A stretch of DNA of 64,000 nucleotides from Russula earlei (taxonomy: Eukaryota > Basidiomycota > Agaricomycetes > Russulales > Russulaceae): the NCBI GenBank assembly GCA_025769875.1, contig JAGFNK010000013.1:186001-250000 (forward strand), read 5' to 3'. Made by a program: the position numbers and the translations under genes. The notes below the pieces were generated by a model. The model was not told the DNA's origin and made no database searches. It was given only the letters and a program-made list of their open reading frames with translations. Shown piece by piece: positions 27,205-38,722 of the stretch (positions are counted from its first letter, which is position 1; every line of letters starts with the position of its first letter).

Positions 27205-27876
27205 TCAGAGCTTCGCCCTGCCCTTCGTGCTCTGACACCGCAACGCCCGCGCGGCAAGGCAATTCGCTTTAGAGAAAGCAAGGCGACGATGTGGATGGTT
27301 TCAACGTTTACCTTGAGGACGCCGTCGAGCTTCGTCGCGAGCATCATGTTCCCCCTCGTCTTGAGCGCGCCGGTCATGAACGCCTTCTGCCCGGTCGTCG
27401 TGCCGTCCGCGATGGCGACGAACGTCTCGTCCGACAATGGTGATCGTCACGTCCGGCTTGAGGCCGAGCGACTTGGCCTCCCCCTTCTTCACCGCGCCCG
27501 TCTTCTTCAGGTCGAGGGTCCACGACGCCTCCTGCCCGGCGGCGTTCTTGACCTTGAGCTCGAAGATGCCGTTGTTCTGCGGGGGGGGGGGACGGACGTC
27601 ACATGGCAACACGCACGCACGCAACGGAACGCAACGGAATACGGTCATTTGTTCGACTACGGACGCGGGCGATGAGAGGAGACGCAGCGGGGCACACCTT
27701 CTTCAGCTGCGCGGCCTTCTCTTGGTCGCTGTATCCTTCGAAATCCACAGCGAGCGCAGCAAGGATCTCAGATGTCTGAGAAATAAATAAATAAATAAAA
27801 AATCGGTCATCGAAGCAACGGTGCTGCATGGACCAGGCGACCCTACCTTATAACCCTCCACTTTTACGTCGGACAT
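27205..27876 (-). CDS. SCP2 sterol-carrier protein, peroxisomal, one frame break
   Basis: Four exons on the minus strand, 27876-27847, 27775-27698, 27576-27312 and 27231-27205, give about 132 residues. The SCP2 fold is recognisable: NNGIFELKVKNAAGQEASWT, DLKKTGAV, SLGLKPDVTIT, SDETFVAIADG, GQKAFMTGALKTRGNMMLAT. The last 27-nt exon encodes STKGRAKL and a stop. The AKL end is a consensus PTS1 peroxisomal targeting signal. SCP2 proteins bind acyl-CoA and sterols and take part in peroxisomal lipid metabolism. One extra base near 27436-27438 separates VTIT from SDETFV; the frame is intact on both sides, so a sequence error is probable. Confidence 0.87.
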
Positions 27877-28179
27877 GATTCTTGTTGAGGGAGAGGAGAA
27901 GATAGACAATATTAAGATTAAAGTCCGGTGTGTGCGTAGGTGTGAACGTAGCGAATTTCCAATCGAGTTTTAATAAGCGAAAACCCCCCTGCATGTGATA
28001 CTACCACGCTACGAGGGTAGAAACACTCATAAAAGGTACCGTCTTGTATTTTGCTTAGTTATTATAATGAGCGTGCGTTACGGTAAACTATTCGAACACG
28101 AGAACAGTTACTGAGAGGGGAGAAAGGATATGGTAACCAAAAAAAAAAGGGGGGGGGGAGCACAGCAAAGGCCGTAAGA
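27877..28179. other. intergenic, SCP2 to MGM1
   Basis: A 303 bp spacer between two minus-strand genes, holding the SCP2 promoter and the MGM1 3' end. A homopolymer A/G run lies at 28140-28158. No gene seen. Confidence 0.6.
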
Positions 28180-31167
28180 TCAAAGTATCCCACTGAAGAG
28201 GCCACGCGAACGTCGCGACGTGGGCTGTGCATCGGTACGAAGAACGGATAGACTGTTCAGTCGCTTCATGACCTGCAAAGCGAATCAGCAAGCTGCAGTT
28301 CGCACGGGAGGCCGTCGAACGAAATAGAGTAGAACGAACCTCCTCCAGCTTGTCCTTTCGGTCTTGCAGATCCAGGTGCCGACGTATTTCCGGATTTTCC
28401 CTCGCAAAGTCGACAATCTCGTTTCGGGGCAGGTCGTAGAGCAATCGCGAGTCTATCTCTCTCGGGAGCTGGTAGAAGAACTGGTCCAGGAGTTCAATGT
28501 TGATAAACATGGAAGACGTATATGCGAGCTTGTCCGCGACGACGTTCAAGAATGCTTCGGGACAGAGCAAGTCGCTTTCAGGCCCGGCCTTGCATCGCTT
28601 CGATTTGAGAACCGCGAGACGGATCTTAAGGATACCCAGCCGGTCGGTGTAGAGCGCAGCATGGCGCGCTAGGATAACAGTTAGGAAGGATCGGCAAAAA
28701 CAACGTGTCAAGGGCGTACCATCCATGAGTTGCGCAGGAGCGTATTTATATGACTCTAGCGAAGGATCATCTATCTCCTTGTCTGCACCCAACGCTGCTT
28801 GCGAAATGCGCCGACTCTTCTTTTCTCGCTCCTTCTCTTCGAGATCCCGGACATAGCTCATCAAGCTACTGAGCCTCCGACTGCCACCGACCTTCCTTCG
28901 GATCTCCTTGAGCTTCTCCTCGCACATCTCGAGTTCGCGTTCAAATAGCTTGATCGCTTCCTTTCGGCCGTTCTCCCATTCGCGCTCGTCGACCTCTACT
29001 TCGTACTTGTAAGGCTTGATGCAATTTTCGACCTGATCCGACGTAGGCGGAATGCGGTCGCGCAGTATCATATGCGCGAATTGCACTAAGCGCTCGCTTG
29101 CGCGGGGATGGAAGTTGAACGGTTCCCCGGCCGCGATGCTATCTATGAGAGTGCGCAAACCGTCGGCCACGAGGACCGTTGCATCTCGTCCGACCCCTGA
29201 CTTGGTAAGCAACGACGAGGCCGCCTCGAGTTTGTACTTCCAATACGGCTCCACGTCTTCCGGTTTCAAGCGTCTGTCTTCTCCGAGAGCAGTGAATTCG
29301 CCCACCCGCTTATCACTCCAGTACAATTGCTCGAGGACATCCATGACACGCTCGTCGAGCATGACCTTGAGCCTCGCACGCACAGCGGGCTTGCGGAACT
29401 GAGCCATAAAGTCCTTGAAGCGCCCTTTGAGAGTGTCGATGGTCTCTGCAACATACGATTCTGGAGAGATTCGTCGATCATTATACTGCACCTTGAACTG
29501 GTACTGCGCCTCCTCTAGCTCTAATTGCACGGCATTCGTGATGCCATGAAGTGAAGAGGCCATAGACGACTCGAGGACATCCATGAGACGCTTCGAGAGT
29601 GTGGCCGTTCCCACCATGAGCGACGAGGAGCTATGAAAGTGCTCTGCATTTTCTCGGAAGTATTCCTCGCCGCGTCGCGCAACGACGTCCATGGTCTCGC
29701 GGTGGCCACTGTTCCCTGACGGCTTACAAACGACGCCGACATAACCTAGATGCAGTGGATAGCGGTTTCCGGACAATATTGTTGCGCCTTGCTCTGGTGG
29801 CACGAGATCCATCTTTGTGACGACTCCAAGTGTCCGTAGTCCTAGAGGATCAACCTTTCTGCTCGCCTTGAGCGCAGGGGAGTTGGCAAGGTCCACGTCA
29901 GCGGCACAGACGGCAAGTACAATATTTGGTTCGCGGATATACTTCTCGCACAGCGCAGAGATCTTCTCCTTCAGCGTCTCGGGTTGGTCCATGGACGAGA
30001 TCTGTATATATCCAGGAAGGTCAATGAGGGTGAGGTCTGGGACGTTCGGGCTGAATATCCGGAGGTCGATAGGTTCATCTGAGACAGCTTCCGAAGGTGA
30101 GACGGCAAGGTTGAGGTCAGTCAAAGTTTTCTGGATTTGTGAGAAATCTGTGATCCTTCCCAGACCGAGCGATGGAAATTCGCCATATTCGACTGCTTGC
30201 CCGTTTTCTCCTGTGGGCGTATGGATGAGGGTCAGCTCGATAGGGCGGCGCGTGACCATGTTGTTTCCCCTTGAAGAACGATGAGATGTAGATAGTGAGT
30301 GGAATGAAACACAGCTCACTTTGGGAGAAACTCTTGCCCGACAATTGCCTCCAAGACGGAACTCTTGCCAGAACTCTGGCTACCGATGACGACAATGCTT
30401 GGTAGTTTCAACGCGTCACTCTTATCGATGCTGAGCAACATACTCCTGATTTCTATGAGCTTCTTGGTCAGATGCATAAGACCATTCGGCCGCGAGTCCA
30501 TCGATAGGGCCTTGGCGTCCTCAGCGGAGTCCAATGGGGACGACATGGTGGCAGCCACCAATGCGGCGATCGCGGCATTGTTGCCATTTGGACGACCCCG
30601 ACTTGGAGCCCCCTGCTCCTCGTGATCTCCGTCGCGTTCATTGCGAGAAGCCTCGGCGCGGGAGAACAAGTCTTTGAGAAATTGGGGTGCTTCCAGCTCG
30701 GGTAGATTCACGCTCTGAACTCGTTCCGAGACGGCTTTTATTCCTTCAGATGCCGTATCAAAGATATCTGTGGCAGTGTCCTTGACAGAGGAGATCCACC
30801 CCTCCGACTTCTTCCTGAACTCTAGGAGCGGTTTTAGGTGGGCCAGAAAGGGCAGAGTGGCCCACTCACCTTCAAACTTGTAGTTTGCGTATGTGAAACC
30901 TCCGGCGCCGATTGTAGCACCTGCAATCGGTACCCTAAATGCTCTGGCTACGATCCTCGGTATTGACGCGTATGACAGGCCGCGAGCATTCACGCGTCGG
31001 AAAGGAGCAAGGGAGGACGCATAACGGAAACGAGCCGGATGCTGCATCATGACCGTGGTGAACTGCCTGTGTGCAGATCCGACACCGTTGGTCGGTCTGC
31101 GCGAGGCGTTGAGTCCATACGTGACGGTTTTCTGAGCCGAAAGGGAGCGGAAGTACTGGTAGAACAT
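28180..31167 (-). CDS. mgm1: MGM1, mitochondrial inner-membrane dynamin
   Basis: Four exons on the minus strand, 31167-30320, 30269-28720, 28668-28340 and 28272-28180, join in frame to about 939 residues. The N-terminus is an arginine-rich presequence ([13 protein letters not shown] ... [10 protein letters not shown]). It is followed by a hydrophobic, Gly/Ala-rich segment ([18 protein letters not shown]) suited to membrane insertion and rhomboid cleavage. The dynamin GTPase motifs are [11 protein letters not shown] (G1), RRPIELT (G2), LIDLPGY (G3) and VVTKMD (G4). The stalk region continues to [15 protein letters not shown] and the protein ends in a basic tail. MGM1/OPA1 drives inner-membrane fusion and cristae maintenance. 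It is divergent from MED22 by 187 bp. Confidence 0.94.
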
Positions 31168-31354
31168 GATGGGATAGGCGCGGCCACGAGGATTCAGAGA
31201 GGTTGCTTTCCGAAAAGCATATGAGAGTCCACTTTGGGTGGCGAAGGATGTTGGTCGGGTCTGGAGGGAAATTGCTGGCGTTGCGGCACACGGCAGACGC
31301 GCGCCATTGCCGACCGTGGTTTCTCAGGCTCTCGCCTCGTCGCACAACTCAAAA
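31168..31354. promoter_or_regulatory. 187 bp divergent promoter, MGM1 / MED22
   Basis: The MGM1 start (31167, minus) and the MED22 start (31355, plus) face away from each other across 187 bp. No clear TATA box. A shared or bidirectional promoter is inferred from spacing only. Confidence 0.6.
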
Positions 31355-31917
31355 ATGTCGGATCTACTCCAGTCTGACGTATCGCGCCCCTCAAAGCTTC
31401 CAACTGCAAATTTGCTTCCACAGGGTGCAGTCCCTCCAGCTATCGAACAGACCTCCGCCGAATACCTGGAAGCCGTTGAGGAGGAATGGAATAAGCGCGT
31501 CGATGTCGAGATAGAGACACTCGCAGATGGCATGGTCGATTTAGTGAACCTTGCCTCGGTGAGTCGCTACGGGGCTCTGTCGTATTGGCCTGACCCTTGA
31601 ACCGTATATCAGATCAACAACAAAGATAAATTTAAAATCGCGCAGGAAACCTTCCAAGCACAGTTCCGCGCAGAATCTATGGTTCCTTGCTCTCCTTTAT
31701 GCCCTGCCTCGCAAGATGAACTTAAAAGGCCTCTGTGTCCAGATCAGGGCGGCTAATTCCTTGCTGTCCATCGTTCATTCTATGAAATTACAAGCTGCTC
31801 CTGTCTGACGAATCACAAATCGTAGAAAGACGGGACGCAGAGCTTGCGACAACCTTGAAAGAAAAAGAAGAAGCAAAGGCCAAGGTTGCTGAACTGCTGA
31901 ACGAACTGCTTAAATGA
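31355..31917 (+). CDS. med22: MED22 (Srb6), Mediator head subunit, one frame break
   Basis: Three exons, 31355-31558, 31613-31681 and 31743-31917, give about 148 residues. The MED22 pattern is clear: EEEWNKRVDVEIETLADGMV, VNLASINNKDKFKIAQE, FQAQFRAESM, then IRAANSLLSIVHSMKL and LLSDESQIVERRDAEL, finishing with a coiled, lysine/glutamate-rich end (ELLNELLK). MED22 sits in the head module of Mediator and helps bind RNA polymerase II. One extra base at about 31794 lies between HSMKLQ and LLLSDES; removing it restores a single open frame to the stop at 31915-31917. Confidence 0.88.
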
Positions 31918-34742
31918 CCTTCAGGCGGGTCCACTCGCATTCGATCACTCTCTGTGAGTTCTGTATGAATTCTCCCTCTTCCAAATGTAAGGCTTGAATC
32001 AGTCATCCCCCCACGCGTCGGAGCAAGAACTCGAACACACGACGTTTCTTTTCCTCTCACCACTACCACGCCATCGCCCACTGCTCTCCCCACTCTCGCC
32101 GCCTATGCCCGCCCCTACCTCTCGTAGCCCTTACCCGACAAGTCCGACATGCCTTAAAAAAGGCCGAAGAGTCGTGCCCGACGCCCCGACCCTCGTCTTC
32201 GAATGGCGTTCAGGATATCTATCACTGTACATGCCCACCTCTTCTGACTCGACTCTGCGTACGTACCACCCACGTGTAGACTTTGCCTCCCTTTTCTTTG
32301 GTCTAGACTTGCTGCCAACGGCGCATCGACCCCGTTTTCGCCAACGTGCACGTCGCTCTCACATTTCAAACCGTCTTCCTCGCGTACGTACCGTCTCCTT
32401 ACAGGTTTTTAGACTCGCCGCCGATGACGCGCCAGACCATTCTCAAAACCGCGGCGCACCCCTCACCTGCGCGTTCCAGATCTTCCACTCCCTTTTTCCT
32501 AACTGCCCGTCCTCGCACCTTATCGACTGATTTATAGTACACCTTCCATGTATATGGAGTCATCCTCACCTTCGAGGACAAGAGAGTCAGACCAGGCCAA
32601 TTGGAACAGAACCACACCTCCGCGGTTAAGTCTCGCGCGCGGCCCCTGTCCCTCTCGCCCGTCCTTTTCTAAAAAGTCTACCCTTTTCCCTCGAGCGAAC
32701 GCCCTCCATACACGCACAACATAACCATTCCCCAACTACACACAAATGTCTGGTGCGGCACTGCAGGTCTCTGCAAGACCGATTCCTATTTGCTCACTGC
32801 AATCATACATTAAGGCATCTATTTACAAGGCTTGGACATTGTTCGCCTTTTGAGCACGATGACTCTTGATGCCACATCTTGATCGGCTTATATCCTACTC
32901 TCTGTGAGCACTTGAAGCATTAGCCTCACCGTCGGCTATTTATTTAGCGCTCATACAAAACATATGTTACTTTTATCCTTGGGACTTAACTATCGCGTCC
33001 TGTTTAGGGCTTCGTATGACTGTTAAAAGTGATATTTTCTTAGTGAAGGCACCCACAGGTGACGAAGTCAGATTCGAGAGCTACCACTTACACGCCCGTT
33101 ACGTTAGTTAGTAGTGTTTCCTATCCACTGCCTTGACTCCGTTTCCTCTTTAGCTTGGCTTTCCTTATCCTATGGCTGATGGCAGAAACAGAATCGGGCT
33201 ATCTGGTGGCTCCTTCTCCGCAAATCACTTTTTGGGGCAAATGTAAAGTCGCAGCTGGAACACCCTCAGGGGCTGAGTGCTGATAAAGCCCCTTTGTTGG
33301 TTTCAGGAGTCCATGCCCCATCGCTCTACGTTCACCACCATCATCTAGGCTACCTGTCGAGCTATTGGCGGGAATAATACACAATGTGGTATCAAAGGAG
33401 GACCTCAGCCAGCCGCGCAGGGTGAACTCCACTTCCAATATATTGGCTACACCCTCAGCTTTTGAGAACATTCACCGTCCGCAATCACTGGACAAGCGGA
33501 TGCAGATTCTATGACTTTTCTCGAACACCCCGCCTCGCCCTACATGTTCAATCCATCACATTCATCGAATGGATGTATCGATGGCAGCGAGCCGTCTATC
33601 TCGATGTTGTGCACGGCACGATAGAACACTCACAGACCAGACTGGGACCAAGGGAGAATCGAGGGTTTTTTTTTGTACTTCGTTGAGGCAGTATAACGTT
33701 GCTGATGGGTACAAAACAGTCTGGGAACGGATTGAAGATGCATTCGGCGACATCCATTTGTTTCCTGCACTGAAAACGCTTGCGTTGTTCTTTGGTCCGC
33801 GGTATCGTGTCTACCCACCCACTCGCAGGCGGTTGCGCACGCACACTTATTCCTATCAATGCGATATCTTTGCTGCCTTGAGGATCAGGCGAATATCGAT
33901 TTCCAGAATTGCAATCTCTAACAATCCATAACTGGGTCGTCGATTGGACTTGCAACCCGCTGTACTGGTCCACATTCATCTTCTGTCGCGCTGCATCGTT
34001 ACGACATCTAAGTGTTACCTTACCCAGCTTCCCAAAATTCCCTCATACGATCGCAAGCCAGGTTCTAGATCGACATCATGAGGGGAATTGTGCTTACGAC
34101 AGCCGAAAAACATCACGTCACTCGCAATAATCGCAGACAAGCAAAATACAATATTTTGATCTTTCCAGAGTAGTCACTTATGCGCAGCTTGCCGAGCTCA
34201 CACTCAATTTTCTTTCAAGATGGCATAAGCAATGAAATGGTCATCATCATTCCCTCCTACTGGCATTTTTTTGAAGTCAGGAAGAAATTTGCGGGGAAGA
34301 CATTTATGACCGACTTGCCAAAGCATTGATGGAGTCGGTGGAGCTGGAGGCGGCGTTCAACATTAACGACTCGGAATGCGCAACACAATGCCTTTGTAGA
34401 TCTTACTCGACCTTTGAAGAAATGGAAGGGACAGGACAGGACACGTTGACACTTGAAGAACTTAAGGCGATTGTTGAGAAAAGAATGATGTCGAGAATGG
34501 TGTCGACCGAAACGGAGGTCCAGAGGGTATGATATTGTCTTGTTTTGTGTCACAGTCCATTAATTTGATTGTAGCTGGGCATGGCAACAAAGTAATATAT
34601 GTCTATCAGACTCAGACTTGGTGGGGAACGCAAGATGGGGGTAAGGGGTCATGTGATCGCTAGTGGGTGACGCGTGAACGACACGTCAACAAGGCCAAAT
34701 AGGCGTTGAAACTAGTCGGCCATCGCGACTCGCACTGCTATC
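31918..34742. other. 2.8 kb without a supported gene
   Basis: An open frame at 31994-32530 (Ser/Pro-rich) and one at 34326-34532 (MMESVELEAAFNINDSE...) are the longest, but neither shows a domain nor a convincing exon chain. Low-complexity C/T-rich sequence dominates about 32040-32500. A small unrecognised gene at 32.1-32.7 kb is possible. Confidence 0.45.
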
Positions 34743-37700
34743 ATGTCCCATCATTCCTCCGCATCGGCAAATAAGCCTTTATCCCTTGATGCGCTTAACG
34801 CAGAAAGCTCAAGACTACGATCCAAGATTGCCTCAGAAATCCAAGAGGCAGACGATCCACTAGCATTGTATGACAGTTTCGTCAAATGGATCTTTGATGA
34901 ATACCCACGCGAACACCTCGCGTCGTCTGGTCTTATCGAACTGTTGGAGGAAGCAACTAGGAGATATATGAATGACTCCAGTTACAAAAGCGATCTGAGG
35001 TACCTCAAGCTCTGGACACTCTACGCTTCACTCGTGGACAAGCCAAGCGTGGTGTACAAGTTTATACTTACCAATGGGATCGGGACAGTCTATGCACTAC
35101 TCTTTGAAGATTACGCCTTGACCTTGGAGAGGGACGGCCGGTGCGGATATAATTCCATATGCATCCTTCAGCATCCTCATTCCTTCAAAGTCATTCAGCT
35201 GCACGCGAAGTTTATCGCGCTGGCATACAACGTAAAGCGCGGCCGATAGAGCGTTTAAAGAAAAAATTTGACATGTTTCAACGGAGAACGTCCTCAAAGC
35301 CACCTATCCCGCCTCCTGCTCCCCAAATAACCCTCCCCAAGGTCAAAGGCACGGCAGAAGCCGATCTGTTGCGCAAACAACCACTCAAGAATTACTCCAA
35401 CTCTAACGCGACAAAGCAATCTCAACCCACTTCTGTCCTCTCTTCTCGTGGTGCTTCAGAGCCTTCGTCAACTTCTTCCCATACTCGGTACTCATACATG
35501 CTCTCGCCTCAGCCGTCAGGGAAACGCCCAGAGAAGCTGCGACTCCACCTCCATCTATTGTTTACAGAAGAGGGAGGGGAATACAGCATGCCTGAAGCCC
35601 GGGCACGTTCTATGGGCCTCCTAGGTAAAAAGTGGGGACCTCCCCCTGCTTCTGAGCTCTCCTCTTGTGCCACTTCATCGACGACGCGAGTCAACTTCAA
35701 TGATGACGGGGCCAAGAGCACTCGTAACTACACTGCACGGAGGAGTCTTGCAGGGGCAGAGCCAACTGTCACCATCAATACCAAGGCGGCCCTTGCCGAC
35801 GTCTTTGGCATGTATAACTCACCTGAAAAGTCAACTCGTATTTCCAATATGCCTGGGACTAAGCATGCTCCGGTACGCGCTGTCGAGCCTGTGACCTCCT
35901 CCAGTTTACTCCCCCAAACTCGGCTAGAGTCAGTGGAGAAAGCCAGTCACTTAGCGGCGCCTCCAAGTGAGTATCAAGTTCGCATCGCAACGATCACCTT
36001 TCCCTTGCTCATTACTATTCTAGGTTTCACCCCGTTTGTAGACGAGAATGCGTGCCGCAAAGAAAATCCACCAAAAGTATTCACATCTAGTCTGTCTAGC
36101 AACCAATAGCTCATCGTTTTGAATAGTTCAAACCCTTCGTTGATGCGAACCTGCAGACACGGCCACCGGCTCCGGCATCCATGTCTGCGCGGAGGGCCTT
36201 AGCCTCCAAGGATATCGGCATCACCGCGTCAACACCTATGACGAAGGGCACTGGGGATGGTGATAAACCAAACGTCTTCTCCAAGGTTTTCACGCCTGTT
36301 ACGAAAGAGGAGATTAAGCAACCAGTGGATTACCCGCCGGAATCTGAGAGCCAACTCTCCCAGGTCCAAAATGAGGCTCCTAAGCCATGCGCCCAGAAGC
36401 TTTCGCTGCTTGGTGACGCTCAGGGTCCTTTCAAGGTTTTCAGCCGCCCACCGGAACAGGATAATGTATTCTCGAGACCCGATTGCTTCGGGTCCTTCTG
36501 CCGAGAACGCATCGAATGCACCCCGTCGCTCAGCTTTGAGCAGCCGCACACCCCTAGCGACGTTCGTACCTCAGAGAAAGGAAATACTATCGGAGGATGA
36601 GGATGACCAGGAGGACGAAGACGTACCACCGAACGCTACCGTGGATTGTGAAGAAGGCATTGAAGATTTCGAGACAGCCCACGATGCCCCATTTGGTGGG
36701 CGATTTGGCCAATTCAATGTCATGACGCCAATTACAGAGCGGACATTAGAATACACGTCTACCGGCCGTTTTTCTGTTCCAGATGGCGACGTCATCACAT
36801 TGGCAGAATTGGGGGAAAGACCATTTGAAGAGCCCGATGCCATCGAGGCAGCTGAGCGGTTAGCTGCAGAGGTTCGAGAGGATAATGTCTTCAGCGATCG
36901 GCGAGTGGCCGATTACCATCGTATCCATAATTCTAGGGACCATGAAGGATCTTCATCTTCATCACTTGAAGAACCCTTGTTCTCTCGGCCGCCACCGTTC
37001 CGTCTGTCAGAAGGACACACAATTCTGAACTTAGACAAGGCAAGGGACGAATTCAGAGTTCCAAGCCGCCGCCGCCCTAGTAGAGGAAAAGACTGGGTCA
37101 CTGAACCTGTCCGATGAGGTTTTCAACGCGTCTACTTTCAACCCACCAAACCCATGCAATCCCTTTGATCCGCCAATCGTTTCTACGCTACTCTCTTTCC
37201 TCCCTACCGATCCTGGATGCCACCATGTACCTCAAGAATCTCACCTCCTCGAAGACCTGCAGAAATTCGCGCGCAAACAAATGCGCACAAGTGGAGGCTC
37301 CAGCCGCTCGTCGGACCACGGACTAACGTTCTCTCTACAGCTCGGAGATACTCACTTTGGGGTATACGGGAAACTCGGCGAGGGCGGTTTCGGGGCTGTG
37401 TTTTCAGCCAAGGCCAAATCCAGGGCCAACAACGACATGGATGAGGACGACGACACGACGACGACGACGACGACTGAAGAATCACACCGAGTCGCAATCA
37501 AAGTCGTCAAACCCGGCAACGCCTGGGAATTCCGCATGCTGCGTAAGGTCCACGCCGACCTACCCGCGCGCCTCCGACCATCGGTCATCCGCCCGCAAGC
37601 CCTCTACACCTTTGACGACGAGAGCTTCCTCATCCTTGACCTCTGCAAGCAGGGCTCCCTGCTCGACATCATCAACCGCGCGGGCACGGCGGGCATATCT

Positions 37701-38414
37701 CAGCAGGGCGCATGCCTCGACGAGCTGCTCGTGATGTTCTTCACCATTGAACTCCTCCGCCTGCTCGAGGGCCTGCACGACACGGCCGGGGTCATCCACG
37801 GGGACCTCAAAATCGACAACTGCCTCGTGCGCCTCGAAGACGTCGTCGTCGCCCCCACCGGCGGCTCCTCGTCGTCCGCGGCCTGGGCGGCACAGTACGA
37901 CCCGTCCGGCGGCGGCGGCTGGAGCAGCAAGGGCATCAAGCTCATCGACTTTGGACGCGCGGTCGACACGCGCATGTTCCCCCGGGGACAAGCGTTCGTC
38001 GCGGAGTGGGCGACGGACGCGCGCGACTGCGTCGAGATGCGCGAGGGGAGGCCGTGGACGTACCAAGCGGACTACTTTGGCCTCGCGGGGATCGTGTTCT
38101 GCATGCTTTATGGCAAGTACATCGAGGCGTCTTCCGTCGTGCGCGTCGCTCCGCAGCAGCAGTCCGGCCAACCGAGGTACAAGCTCGCAGCGGCGTTCAA
38201 GCGGTACTGGCAGGTTGACTTGTGGACTCGCCTATTCGATGTCCTGCTCAACCCGTGCCTTGTCCGCCCCGACGGCGCCTTGCCCGTGTCGGACACTCTC
38301 GCTGAATTGCGGGTCGAGATGGAAACGTGGCTGCGAGCAAATTGCAACCGGAGCAGCAACACGCTCAAGGGGCTGTTGAAGAAAATCGAGCTGTCCGTGA
38401 TCCGTGGTGACTAG
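34743..38414 (+). CDS. bub1: BUB1 spindle-checkpoint kinase, two frame breaks
   Basis: Four exons, 34743-35140, 35191-35966, 36024-36076 and 36127-38414, code for about 1170 residues. The N-terminal Mad3/BUB1 TPR-like domain covers roughly residues 15-155 (DDPLALYDSFVKWIFDEYP, SDLRYLKLWTLYASLVDKP, EVYRAGIQRKARPIERLKK). A KEN box (CRKENPPK) follows near residue 400, then FKPFVD. The kinase domain occupies about residues 810-1170: GKLGEGGFGAVFSAK, VAIKVVKP (ATP lysine), HGDLKIDNCLV (catalytic loop, HGD in place of HRD as in other BUB1), LIDFGRAVD, and FGLAGIVFCMLYGKY. BUB1 phosphorylates histone H2A and recruits checkpoint proteins at kinetochores. Extra bases near 36479-36481 and 37063 break the frame in the linker between the domains; both neighbouring frames read as protein. 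Confidence 0.92.
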
Positions 38415-38722
38415 GCATTTTGTCGCCGCTGAGCTTCATTTTGGAGGATGCCTTTCGGCATCACATGCGGTACTTGTTCCTTTGTGTATTATAATGCATT
38501 TCCTTTCAGAATCAACGGTGGGATACAAGCCCGCGGGCGCATCGAATGGATGCATGGATGACGTAGATACAGAATAGCAAGATAGAGGTACAATGCTATG
38601 CTACGCCAAACGAACCGTGCGCATGAAGTACACAGTGCCATACAGCCTTGAACTGCGTGCGGAGCGCAAACCCTCCGAGCAGAAAGCAGAAAAAAAAAAC
38701 AACAGACGGACAATCTCCTACA
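38415..38722. other. convergent 3' region, BUB1 / PBP1
   Basis: 308 bp between two converging genes. A small hairpin-capable sequence, GATGCC-TTTC-GGCATC, lies at 38447-38462, about 33 bp after the BUB1 stop. Nothing else recognised. Confidence 0.6.
38447..38462. repeat. 6-bp stem hairpin, GATGCC-TTTC-GGCATC
   Basis: A perfect 6-bp inverted repeat with a 4-nt loop just downstream of BUB1. The same stem with a different loop (CTGC) occurs at 59287-59302. Such short stems are common by chance. Confidence 0.6.

Noticed and set aside
31994..32530. 178-residue Ser/Pro-rich open frame as a gene
   Set aside because: No domain, no supporting exon chain, and the region is pyrimidine-rich low-complexity sequence.
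37560..38171. 203-residue minus-strand frame and a 210-residue plus-strand frame over the BUB1 kinase
   Set aside because: Both are shadows of the GC-rich kinase exon, whose correct frame carries all catalytic motifs.
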